A stretch of 7,829 nucleotides of DNA from an uncultured Coprococcus sp. (GTDB lineage Bacteria > Bacillota > Clostridia > Lachnospirales > Lachnospiraceae): contig CAKQIY010000063.1 of assembly GCA_934247115.1 (NCBI GenBank), positions 1 through 7,829 of the forward strand. The letters are read 5' to 3'. A program made the position numbers and the translations under genes. The notes under the pieces are model-generated. The model had not been told where the DNA came from. It saw nothing but the letters and a program-made list of their open reading frames with translations, and did no database searches. Of this stretch, positions 1 to 6,671 are shown piece after piece (the first letter of the stretch is position 1; every line of letters begins with the position of its first letter).

Positions 1-3
1 GAG

Positions 4-438
4 ATGATATCACCAGACACAATAAAGCTGCTCAGGGAATGTGATGCCGGGATCAAGATGGGTGTTTCGTCTATTGATGAGGTGCTCGGATATGTACACG
101 CGGCGAAGATGAAGAAGATACTTATAGAATGTAAAGAGGAACATGATGCAATAAAGCAGGAGATACAGAAACTACTGGATGAGTACCATGACGATGGCAA
201 GGATCCAAATCCAATAGCCAAGGGCATGTCCTGGATCAAGACAAATGTGAAACTCATAGTGGATGAGTCTGACAATACCATAGCGGAGCTTATGACGGAT
301 GGCTGCAATATGGGTGTGAAGTCGCTGAATAAATATCTAAACGAATATAAGGCGGCGGATGACAGGGCGAAGGATAAGACGAAGAGACTCATAGAGCTTG
401 AGAAGAAACTCTGCGAGCAGATGCAGCCTTTCTTGTAA
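4..438 (+). CDS. Small helical protein, DUF2383/ferritin-like four-helix bundle (hypothetical)
   Basis: Encodes 144 residues if the ATG at 4 is the start. The window begins three bases upstream, so the ribosome binding site cannot be seen and the true start could lie earlier. The sequence is almost entirely amphipathic helix. Helix A is at about residues 3-31, B at 33-62, C at 71-118 and D at 119-143, with a short DDGKDPNP turn between B and C. It has no signal peptide, no transmembrane segment and no clear catalytic motif. Length, helix order and the Glu/His-containing second helix (ECKEEHDAIKQE) resemble PA2169/DUF2383-type ferritin-like bundles, which are of unknown function and often stress-associated. 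This family call comes from pattern memory and is moderate at best; metal binding is not shown. It is probably cytosolic. It ends at a small terminator and is separated by a promoter from the next gene, so it is not part of the GH43 operon. Confidence 0.75.
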   Translation: MISPDTIKLLRECDAGIKMGVSSIDEVLGYVHAAKMKKILIECKEEHDAIKQEIQKLLDEYHDDGKDPNPIAKGMSWIKTNVKLIVDESDNTIAELMTDGCNMGVKSLNKYLNEYKAADDRAKDKTKRLIELEKKLCEQMQPFL

Positions 439-462
439 AAATGCGCTGAACAAGGCGTTTTT
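437..462 (+). terminator. Weak intrinsic terminator overlapping the stop codon
   Basis: An 8-bp stem AAAAATGC (437-444) pairs with GCGTTTTT (455-462), with one G-U pair and a 10-nt loop. The left arm starts inside the TAA stop codon of the upstream gene and the right arm ends in five Ts. Only two pairs are G-C, so termination is probably leaky. The hairpin at 558-595 may serve as a second barrier. Confidence 0.45.
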
Positions 463-515
463 ATGAATGACTGGATACACCAAAATAAATAGTCAGGCAG
501 CCAGAATTTTGTAGG

Positions 516-544
516 TTGACTAAAAAAGTTCTATTAAATATACT
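516..544 (+). promoter_or_regulatory. Sigma-A promoter of the GH43-nhaC operon
   Basis: TTGACT (516-521) and TATACT (539-544) are separated by exactly 17 bp, which is near consensus for the housekeeping sigma factor. The predicted transcription start is near 551, giving a leader of about 96 nt before the GH43 ATG at 647. AGTCA (491-495) and TGACT (517-521) form an inverted repeat reaching into the -35 box. That could be an operator, but this is inference. Confidence 0.65.
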
Positions 545-557
545 TGTAAATATGAGA

Positions 558-595
558 ACCCAACATGTCTGTAGATGACGCGGATCATGTTGGGT
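558..595 (+). promoter_or_regulatory. Leader hairpin of the GH43 mRNA (possible attenuator or terminator)
   Basis: ACCCAACATG (558-567) pairs perfectly with CATGTTGGGT (586-595). TCTG (568-571) and CGGA (581-584) add four more pairs inside. A T-rich run with single A and G interruptions follows (595-608). The hairpin begins only about 7 nt after the predicted transcription start. It may be a 5' stabilising hairpin, an attenuator, or a backup terminator for readthrough from the upstream gene. No known riboswitch is recognised. Confidence 0.55.
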
Positions 596-631
596 ATTTA
601 TTGTTTTAGTGAAACAGAAAAAATTGATACA

Positions 632-640
632 AGAAGGAGA
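632..640 (+). promoter_or_regulatory. Ribosome binding site deciding the GH43 start
   Basis: AGAAGGAGA contains a strong AGGAG core (635-639) placed 7 nt before the ATG at 647. The in-frame upstream ATG at 575 lies in the loop of the leader hairpin, lacks such a site and would add 24 residues with no family resemblance. The site therefore selects 647 as the start. Confidence 0.85.
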
Positions 641-646
641 AGATAT

Positions 647-2317
647 ATGAACAGGCAGGTTTACAATCCATTTTTGCCGTTGAATGAATACATACCGGAC
701 GGTGAGCCGCATGTATGGGGCGACAGGGTTTATCATTATGGATCTCACGATAAGGAGGGCGGTTACACGTTCTGTATGCAGGATTATGTAGTGTACTCCG
801 CGCCGGTAAAAGATCTGACAAGCTGGCGATGCGAGGGCATTACATACAGGGCGAGCCAGGATCCGGCGTATCCGGAGCTGAAGTATATGTATGCGCCAGA
901 TGTCGTGAGGGGAAATGACGGCAGATATTATCTGTATTACTGTATGGGCGGTGACTACGGTTACGGCGGATATACAGGTCCGATCAGTGTAGCTGTGTGT
1001 GACACACCGGCGGGCAAATACGAATATCTTGGCCATGTGCAGTATAAGGATGGCACGGTGATGAAGAAGTACATTTGCTTTGATCCGGCAGCCATGAATG
1101 ATGACGGAATCATCAGGATATTCTACGGCACCCAGTACGGATACGAGGAGGAGCCGGATTTCCTGACAAATGGCAGGCTGGACGATGAGGTATCAATGTT
1201 CGGAAGAACAAAGGAGGAGATTCTTGGCTACAAGGACAGTATCATGGGACCAATCATGGTGGTGCTTGAGGACGATATGCTGACGGTCAAGGAGGAACCA
1301 CGGCACATCATACCTTATGCCGTGAAGGGAACATCATTTGAGGAGCATCCATTTTTCGAGGGCTCATCTATGAGAAAGGTTGGAGACAAATACTACTTTG
1401 TTTATTCATCATGGCAGAACCATGAGCTGTGCTATGCGGTGAGCGATTATCCGGATCACGGATTTACATTTGGCGGCACTATAGTGTCAAATGGCGATGT
1501 GGGATATAAGGGAAGAAGTTTCGAGAACAAGCTGAATATGACCGGAACCACGCACGGAAGCATAGAGTGCATAAATGGTCAGTGGTACGTGTTCTATCAC
1601 AGGCTCACACATAAGTCGGACTACAGCAGGCAGGCCTGTGCTGAGAAGATATATATAGATGCGGATGGGCACATAGACCAGGTGGAGGTTACGAGCTGCG
1701 GACTGAACGACGGCCCGCTTGCCGCAAAAGGCACGTATCCGGCGGTGATAGCATGCAACCTGACAAATGGACATATGCCGCATGGCTCAAACAGTATATA
1801 CACGACAGAATTCCCTAATGTGACAAACAAGGGTGAGGACAGATTTATTGCGGAGATAGAGGATGGAACACTCATAGGGTATAAGTATTTTGCACTTGAG
1901 GGCAGCGGTACATTTGGCGTGAATGTCAGATATGAGACAGATGCCAACAAGGTGGTGTATGAGGGGCCTGTCAGGGTAGATGAGAGATGTGAGAATCAGG
2001 AGCAGGTGAAGGACTCCAAGGATTTGATAGAAAATGAATCAACGCCTTTCAACGAATCTTGTGATAACAATGTAGATGGTACAGATGACAATAGTGGTTA
2101 TACATCCTATATGAATGCTGAGGGATACTTCGACATATGCGTATCAGAAGATGGCGAGAGCATCGGAAGAATAGATATTCCGTTATCTGATGATATATCA
2201 GAGACAGAGTGGAGATGGTGTGAGAACAGAGTGGATTTCCCGGAGGGAGTCCACGCGGTGTATCTTGTATACCATGGCAGAAGAAAGGTTCAATTAAAAG
2301 ATATCAGATTTAGGTAA
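647..2317 (+). CDS. Intracellular family 43 glycoside hydrolase with CBM6-like C-terminal domain
   Basis: Encodes 556 residues, starting at 647 behind a strong AGGAG. The N-terminal two thirds (about 1-330) is a GH43 five-bladed beta-propeller. D18 in PDGEPHVWGDRVY is the likely general base, D85 in YAPDVV the pKa-modulating Asp, E238 in FFEGSS the general acid, and H303 in TTHGS the conserved propeller-centre His. GH43 enzymes hydrolyse arabinosyl or xylosyl links in arabinan, arabinoxylan and xylan oligosaccharides; exact specificity cannot be read here. Residues about 400-556 look like a CBM6-type beta-sandwich (DRFIAEIEDGTLIGYKYF at 398-415, then a VYLVY strand and KDIRFR end). It is interrupted by an acidic, Asn-rich insert at about 445-505. 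There is no signal peptide, so it should act in the cytosol on imported oligosaccharides. It is the first gene of an operon, 24 bp before the antiporter. Family call is firm; substrate is unknown. Confidence 0.92.
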   Translation: MNRQVYNPFLPLNEYIPDGEPHVWGDRVYHYGSHDKEGGYTFCMQDYVVYSAPVKDLTSWRCEGITYRASQDPAYPELKYMYAPDVVRGNDGRYYLYYCMGGDYGYGGYTGPISVAVCDTPAGKYEYLGHVQYKDGTVMKKYICFDPAAMNDDGIIRIFYGTQYGYEEEPDFLTNGRLDDEVSMFGRTKEEILGYKDSIMGPIMVVLEDDMLTVKEEPRHIIPYAVKGTSFEEHPFFEGSSMRKVGDKYYFVYSSWQNHELCYAVSDYPDHGFTFGGTIVSNGDVGYKGRSFENKLNMTGTTHGSIECINGQWYVFYHRLTHKSDYSRQACAEKIYIDADGHIDQVEVTSCGLNDGPLAAKGTYPAVIACNLTNGHMPHGSNSIYTTEFPNVTNKGEDRFIAEIEDGTLIGYKYFALEGSGTFGVNVRYETDANKVVYEGPVRVDERCENQEQVKDSKDLIENESTPFNESCDNNVDGTDDNSGYTSYMNAEGYFDICVSEDGESIGRIDIPLSDDISETEWRWCENRVDFPEGVHAVYLVYHGRRKVQLKDIRFR

Positions 2318-2341
2318 AAAAATGAAAGAAGAGGGAGAATT

Positions 2342-3670
2342 ATGAAGAAGTCAAATGGCGCGGCACTGATACCGATATATGTCTTTCTTGTTCTGTATCT
2401 GGGACTTGGAATACTGTTTGAGTACGTGCTGAAGATTCCGATGGGATTTTACAATATTCCGATAGTGGTCGCCTTCATGGTGGCGATATTTGTGGCATGT
2501 CTGCAGAACAGAAAGGTGAGCTTTGATGAGAAGCTTCAGATTATGGCAAATGGACTTACAGACAAAAATATTATAACCATGCTGCTCATATTCCTGACGG
2601 CGGGAATATTTGTGGGAGTCGTGGGACGGAGCAGTGCCGAGAGTGTGGCATACTTTATGCTGAGTATCATTCCGGCGAGATTTTCCGTGGCAGTTCTGTT
2701 CGTTGTAGCGTGCTTTGTCTCAACAGCTATGGGAACGTCTGTTGGAACAATAACACTTCTGACGCCTATAGGAGTTGCGGTTGCCGATGCGTCGGGATTC
2801 AATATGCCGCTTTGCGTTGCGTCCATCATGGGCGGTGCGATGTTCGGAGATAACCTGTCGTTCATATCTGATACGACCATAGCAGCCTGCAATGGTCAGG
2901 GGTGTGCCATGAAAGATAAGTTCAGGGCAAACTTCTGGATAGCATTTCCTGCGGCGATTGTGACGCTCATAGTAATCTTGGTTAAGTCATTCAATACTGA
3001 GATAGGCGGAGTAGTACACCATGATTACAATATGATACAGATCATTCCTTATGTTCTGGTACTTATAGGAGGAATAGTGGGATTTAATGTGTTTGTAGTC
3101 CTGATAGTTGGAATCGTGTCAGGTTCCATCATCATGCTTGCCACAGGGCAGACGGCAGCAGTGGATCTTCTGACGAATATGGGAAGCGGTGCAGCGGGAA
3201 TGTTCGAGACTAGTATGGTTGCAGTACTTGTGGCTGCCATGTGTTCGCTCATCAGAGAGTATGGCGGATTCGAGGCATTGCTTTCGGCTATAAAGAAGGT
3301 GTTCAAAGGTGACAAGGGAGGCCAGCTCGGAATCGGGCTCCTGGTTGGAGCCATGGACATAGCCACAGCCAACAACACGGTCGCGATAGTCATGGCAAAT
3401 CCGATAGCAAAGGAAATGGCAGAGGATTATGGTATATCCCCGAAGAGATCGGCATCACTGCTTGATACATTTTCATGCATATTCCAGGGAATCATTCCTT
3501 ACGGCGCCCAGATGCTTGTTGCAATATCAGCGGTGTCGGAGCTGGGACATGAGATATCGGCATTCCAGATAATACCAAATCTGTTTTATCCAATACTCCT
3601 TCTTGTCAGTTCGCTTGTGTGGATGCTTATAAGAAGTGATGACAAACCGCATCCGGCAAAGAGACGGTAA
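2342..3670 (+). CDS. NhaC-family Na+/H+ antiporter
   Basis: Encodes 442 residues with about 11-12 hydrophobic segments, typical of PF03553 (NhaC; ion transporter superfamily). Recognisable signatures are MGTSVGTI (130-137), GDNLSFISDTT (169-179), TANNTVAI (342-349) and IPYGAQ (385-390). Family members exchange cytosolic Na+ for protons, or couple Na+/H+ to organic anions, as in the malate/lactate antiporter MleN. The exact substrate is therefore open. It sits in the cytoplasmic membrane and ends in a short basic tail (PHPAKRR). AGGGAG (2332-2337) lies 4 nt before the ATG. The 24-bp gap after the GH43 gene holds no promoter or terminator, so the two should be co-transcribed, and a strong terminator follows. 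GC-ending codons, notably CCG for proline, match the GH43 gene and differ from the next gene. Family assignment is secure; the operon role is inference. Confidence 0.92.
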   Translation: MKKSNGAALIPIYVFLVLYLGLGILFEYVLKIPMGFYNIPIVVAFMVAIFVACLQNRKVSFDEKLQIMANGLTDKNIITMLLIFLTAGIFVGVVGRSSAESVAYFMLSIIPARFSVAVLFVVACFVSTAMGTSVGTITLLTPIGVAVADASGFNMPLCVASIMGGAMFGDNLSFISDTTIAACNGQGCAMKDKFRANFWIAFPAAIVTLIVILVKSFNTEIGGVVHHDYNMIQIIPYVLVLIGGIVGFNVFVVLIVGIVSGSIIMLATGQTAAVDLLTNMGSGAAGMFETSMVAVLVAAMCSLIREYGGFEALLSAIKKVFKGDKGGQLGIGLLVGAMDIATANNTVAIVMANPIAKEMAEDYGISPKRSASLLDTFSCIFQGIIPYGAQMLVAISAVSELGHEISAFQIIPNLFYPILLLVSSLVWMLIRSDDKPHPAKRR

Positions 3671-3716
3671 AGAATATAAAAGGACGTTATTTCGTAATAT
3701 AATAAATAAATATTCA

Positions 3717-3764
3717 AAAAAACACGCAAAAAAACAAGAAAAATCTTGAAAATGCGTGTTTTTT
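3717..3764 (+). terminator. Strong intrinsic terminator of the GH43-nhaC operon
   Basis: A perfect 12-bp stem, AAAAAACACGCA (3717-3728) with TGCGTGTTTTTT (3753-3764), encloses a second hairpin CAAGA/TCTTG (3735-3739/3744-3748). A further T-run follows (3767-3771). The A-rich left arm means it could also work on the minus strand. The region between the nhaC stop and the next gene (3671-3835) otherwise holds only the downstream promoter. Confidence 0.85.
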
Positions 3765-3766
3765 CG

Positions 3767-3795
3767 TTTTTATTTAAGAATTTTTATGCTATAAT
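3767..3795 (+). promoter_or_regulatory. Extended -10 promoter of the AGCS symporter gene
   Basis: TATAAT (3790-3795) is preceded by TG one base upstream (3787-3788), an extended -10 element. The -35 position (3767-3772, TTTTTA) is a weak match at 17-bp spacing and lies in the T-tract of the preceding terminator. Predicted transcription start is near 3802. AGGAGG (3824-3829) then stands 6 nt before the ATG at 3836. Confidence 0.65.
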
Positions 3796-3835
3796 TTACA
3801 CTTGTGAATTATAAATAAAAAACAGGAGGAGTAAC

Positions 3836-5251
3836 ATGGACGCATTCACAAACTTTTTAGGCAAAGTTGATGATATTGTCTGGGGCTTGCCACTCATAAT
3901 ACTCATCATCGTCTGCGGAATCTATCTGACGATCAGACTTAAGTTCCTTCAGATAGTTCATCTGCCAAAGGCACTGAGATTCATGATTAAGAATGAGGAA
4001 GACGGTACAGGAGAGGTGACGAGCTTTGGCGCGTTATGTACAGCACTTTCAGCAACTATCGGTACAGGTAACATCGTAGGAGTAGCAACAGCTATAGGTA
4101 TCCTTGCCGGTGGTCCCGGAGCACTTTTCTGGATGTGGATCGCAGCGCTTTTTGGAATGGCAACAAAGTATTCAGAGGGACTGCTTGCTGTAAAGTACAG
4201 AAAAATTGACGAGGATGGACACGTTCTCGGAGGACCTTTCTATTACATTGAGAGCGGTATGGGTCACAAGTGGAGGTGGCTTGCAAAGATATTTGCATTC
4301 TTCGGAGCATGCGTAGGTCTTATGGGTATCGGTACATTTACACAGGTAAATGGTATTGCTTCTGCAGTTCAGGCTTTCTTTGATCCTGACAAGGTAAATA
4401 CAGTATCAATCCTTGGAAATGACTACTCAATAGCCATCGTCATCACAGCATTTATACTTGCAATCCTTGTAGGACTTGTCGTAATCGGTGGAATCCAGAG
4501 AATATCAAAGGTTTCTCAGGTTATAGTGCCATTCATGGCAGTTCTCTACATTGTGGTGTGTCTGGTTCTTATCATAGTTAATATAAATAAAGTTCCAGCT
4601 GCATTTGCAACAATAGTCAAGTGCGCATTTAAGCCTATGTCATTTGCAGGTGGTGTTACAGCAAGTCTTGCAATTGCCATGCAGAAGGGTGTTGCACGTG
4701 GTATCTTCTCGAATGAGGCTGGTCTTGGTTCTGCACCTATCGCAGCAGCAGCCGCTCAGACAAAGGAGCCTGTTCGTCAGGGACTTGTAACAATGACAGG
4801 TACATTTATTGATACTATCATCGTATGTACAATGACAGGTCTTTCAATCGTTATGATGGGAAGCTGGCAGGATGGCAGCCTTGAGGGAATCGCAGTCACA
4901 ACTGATGCATTCCAGAAGGGACTTTTCTTTATGCCAGGTCAGGTTGCAGCATTCATCCTTATGATCTGCCTTGTATTCTTCGCATTTACAACTATCCTTG
5001 GCTGGGATTACTATGGTGAGCGGTGTCTTGAGTACCTCACAAATGGCAGCAAGGTCTCAGTTCAGATCTATCGTTGGTTATACATACTTTGCGTATTTAT
5101 CGGACCTTACATGACAGTTAAGGCTGTATGGACTATCGCTGATATATTCAACGGACTCATGGCGATACCGAATATCATAGCATTGCTTGTACTCAGCGGT
5201 GTGGTTGTGGCAGAGACAAAGGATTACTTTGCACGCCACAAGGAACTGTAG
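3836..5251 (+). CDS. AGCS family alanine/glycine:cation (Na+) symporter
   Basis: Encodes 471 residues, the usual length for sodium:alanine symporters (PF01235; AlsT/AgcS/DagA type), with about 11 membrane helices. The first unwound-helix motif is GTGNIVGVATAI (76-87). GGPFYYIE occurs at 132-139, and the signature block GVARGIFSNEAGLGSAP spans 285-301, followed by AAAAAQT. These proteins import L- or D-alanine or glycine with Na+ (or H+) across the cytoplasmic membrane; cation and amino acid cannot be settled here. It has its own promoter, an excellent AGGAGG site and its own terminator, so it is monocistronic. Codon use is distinct: proline is mostly CCA/CCT and GGT, ATC and GCA are frequent, whereas the operon before it prefers CCG and ATA. 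That suggests selection for high expression, or a different history. Family assignment is secure. Confidence 0.95.
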   Translation: MDAFTNFLGKVDDIVWGLPLIILIIVCGIYLTIRLKFLQIVHLPKALRFMIKNEEDGTGEVTSFGALCTALSATIGTGNIVGVATAIGILAGGPGALFWMWIAALFGMATKYSEGLLAVKYRKIDEDGHVLGGPFYYIESGMGHKWRWLAKIFAFFGACVGLMGIGTFTQVNGIASAVQAFFDPDKVNTVSILGNDYSIAIVITAFILAILVGLVVIGGIQRISKVSQVIVPFMAVLYIVVCLVLIIVNINKVPAAFATIVKCAFKPMSFAGGVTASLAIAMQKGVARGIFSNEAGLGSAPIAAAAAQTKEPVRQGLVTMTGTFIDTIIVCTMTGLSIVMMGSWQDGSLEGIAVTTDAFQKGLFFMPGQVAAFILMICLVFFAFTTILGWDYYGERCLEYLTNGSKVSVQIYRWLYILCVFIGPYMTVKAVWTIADIFNGLMAIPNIIALLVLSGVVVAETKDYFARHKEL

Positions 5252-5302
5252 GGTTCAATAGAAGTAAATATTTATATGTAATAATTGGGGAAGCACCTAT
5301 CA

Positions 5303-5336
5303 GCAGTCAGGCAAAATTTTGTCTGGCTGCTTTTTT
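5303..5336 (+). terminator. Strong intrinsic terminator of the AGCS symporter gene
   Basis: A near-perfect stem runs from GCAGTCAGGCAAAA (5303-5316) to TTTTGTCTGGCTGC (5317-5330), with two G-U pairs and a minimal AT loop. Six Ts follow (5331-5336). Part of the arm resembles sequence at 491-511. Confidence 0.9.
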
Positions 5337-5402
5337 ATATGGTCAGAAAATTGGAAGCTGTGTTTTCTAATGTTTGAATAATTTGTGAAAAATATTGACA
5401 AA

Positions 5403-5408
5403 TATAAT
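5403..5408 (+). promoter_or_regulatory. Possible -10 element for the metal-handling genes
   Basis: TATAAT at 5403-5408 would start transcription near 5415. No good -35 lies 16-18 bp upstream; the perfect TTGACA at 5395-5400 is too close to pair with it. TTGTG (5383-5387) and CACAA (5414-5418) flank the box as an inverted repeat and might be an operator. Apart from this, 5337-5407 holds nothing recognisable. This is a weak call. Confidence 0.3.
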
Positions 5409-5626
5409 TCTCACACAACAAGGGACAGGCGGAAGTTGAGTTTGATAATGAAATACTGACACTGGAGCAAATTATACACATCATACAGGATCTTGATTAC
5501 ACAGTAGTACAAAGGAGAAAAATAGATTATAAGAAAACAGTCAGTTCAATAGGCACATTTGCAATTATTGTCTGCCTGTATTATCTGTTACAGAGATTTG
5601 GTGTTCTGAACCTGCTTGTTCCATCG
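5408..5626 (+). pseudogene. Truncated N-terminal part of the membrane protein gene: HMA domain remnant plus one helix
   Basis: This stretch is in frame with the gene at 5627 and has no stop from 5408 onward; the in-frame TAA is at 5405-5407. It would add 73 residues. It begins FSHNKGQAEVEFDNE and continues ITLEQIIHIIQDLDYTVV-like sequence, matching the second half of a heavy-metal-associated (HMA) domain (SHxKGxAEVxFD, then the helix ending in DYTV). A basic linker and a hydrophobic helix (FAIIVCLYYLL) follow. The first half of HMA, with the GMxCxxC copper site, is missing, and upstream sequence in no frame supplies it. The stretch contains no ATG, GTG or TTG in frame. An AAAGGAG (5511-5517) is present, but only an ATA codon follows at suitable spacing. 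Related proteins carry HMA fused to this membrane domain, so this looks like a 5' deletion. A rare start codon or an assembly error remain alternatives. Confidence 0.7.
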
Positions 5627-6667
5627 ATGCTTGCTGATCAAGCGATGAGCTATGGTATGTTGTTTGTAGTGGGATTACTTACATCGGTTCACTGCATAGC
5701 GATGTGCGGCGGTATAAATCTGTCGCAATGTATACCTTCGGGGAAAGATGACAGTGGGAATGGAAATAGAGCAATTATGCCATCATTGCTGTATAACACA
5801 GGGCGAGTGATTTCATATGCAGTAATTGGTTTCCTGCTTGGCGGAATAGGTATGATATTAACAGGTGGGGCTGAGACAGGAATTCCACTGATCCTGCAGG
5901 GAATATTGAAGATAATAGCAGGTCTGTTTATGGTGATAATGGGAATAAACATGCTGGGAGTTATTCCTGTACTGAGAAAGTTTCAGGTAAGATTTCCGAA
6001 CAAACTTGCAAATAAAATAAGCAGGAGAAAGATAACAGAAAAGCGTCCATTTTTTGTTGGCTTGCTGAATGGATTGATGCCATGTGGCCCCATGCAGTCT
6101 ATGCAGATCATCGCGCTTGGTTCAGGTAATCCTGTATCAGGAGCATTTGCAATGTTGATGTTCAGCCTGGGTACAGTTCCCCTGATGCTTGGATTTGGAA
6201 GTATCGTGTCTGCGCTTGGCAAGAAATATACAAAGATTGTCATGCGTGCAGGATGTATTCTTGTTGTGGTTCTAGGACTTGCGATGCTTTCACAGGGATT
6301 AAGCCTGTCTGGAATTAATATGAACAGAACAGCCACTTTATCAGAAAACACGGAAGAGTTAAACATGGCAGAGATATCAGAATCAGGTGATGTGCAATAT
6401 GTAAGCAGTGAACTGGACTTTGGAAGTTACCCGGAGATTACAGTCTATAGCGGAATCCTGGTTAAATGGACAATAAATGTACAGGAAGAGGTTATCAACG
6501 GGTGCAATTACAAGATGGTTTTGAGTGCATATGGCATAACCCATGAATTTACACCGGGAGAGAATGTGATCGAATTTACACCGGGAGAATCGGGGACTGT
6601 TCAGTATACATGCTGGATGGGAATGATAAATGGCAAGATAAATATCATTGAAAGAGAAGGCGAATGA
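5627..6667 (+). CDS. UreH/DsbD_2-type (TauE/SafE-annotated) membrane protein with C-terminal cupredoxin-like domain
   Basis: Encodes 346 residues from the first in-frame ATG. That ATG has no ribosome binding site, and coding sequence clearly extends upstream (see 5408-5626), so the native start is uncertain. Residues about 8-228 form six membrane helices with the paired signatures HCIAMCGG (22-29) and MPCGPMQ (151-157). These are typical of the UreH-like DsbD_2 domain (PF13386), linked to heavy-metal or copper transport and electron transfer. Databases often label such proteins sulfite exporter TauE/SafE. Residues about 265-342 look like a cupredoxin fold, with likely metal ligands C293, H306, C329, M331 and M333 (GCN, THEF and CWMGM). 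It acts in the cytoplasmic membrane with the cupredoxin part probably outside. The next gene starts 4 nt after its stop, so the two are translationally coupled. Copper handling is likely, though iron is possible; the 5' truncation may make it inactive. Confidence 0.8.
   Translation: MLADQAMSYGMLFVVGLLTSVHCIAMCGGINLSQCIPSGKDDSGNGNRAIMPSLLYNTGRVISYAVIGFLLGGIGMILTGGAETGIPLILQGILKIIAGLFMVIMGINMLGVIPVLRKFQVRFPNKLANKISRRKITEKRPFFVGLLNGLMPCGPMQSMQIIALGSGNPVSGAFAMLMFSLGTVPLMLGFGSIVSALGKKYTKIVMRAGCILVVVLGLAMLSQGLSLSGINMNRTATLSENTEELNMAEISESGDVQYVSSELDFGSYPEITVYSGILVKWTINVQEEVINGCNYKMVLSAYGITHEFTPGENVIEFTPGESGTVQYTCWMGMINGKINIIEREGE
6545..6588 (+). repeat. 17-bp direct repeat inside the cupredoxin-like domain
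   Basis: GAATTTACACCGGGAGA occurs at 6545-6561 and again at 6572-6588, a 27-bp period. It encodes EFTPGE twice, nine residues apart, within the metal-site region. Cupredoxin-like domains of this kind do have similar paired strands, but identity at nucleotide level suggests recent conversion or duplication. Confidence 0.8.
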
Positions 6668-6671
6668 GATA

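Noticed and set aside
575..646. In-frame upstream ATG extending the GH43 protein by 24 residues
   Set aside because: It lies in the loop of the leader hairpin and lacks a ribosome binding site. The ATG at 647 has an ideal AGGAG and begins the family-like sequence.
461..1036. Minus-strand open frame of 191 codons over the GH43 start
   Set aside because: It is antisense to a clear GH43 gene, has low-complexity Ile/Arg/His-rich composition and no recognisable domain.
2322..2345. Seven-codon frame overlapping the nhaC start (ATG at 2322, TGA at 2343)
   Set aside because: It has no ribosome binding site of its own and simply contains the nhaC one; there is no evidence of translation.
5395..5400. 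Perfect TTGACA as a -35 box
   Set aside because: No -10 match lies 16-19 bp downstream (5417-5425). The only TATAAT nearby is 2 bp away, so the two cannot form one promoter.
6648..6671. TTG start for the lipoprotein, eight residues longer
   Set aside because: The codon is TTG inside the upstream gene with no clear ribosome binding site. ATG at 6672 gives a normal lipoprotein signal peptide.
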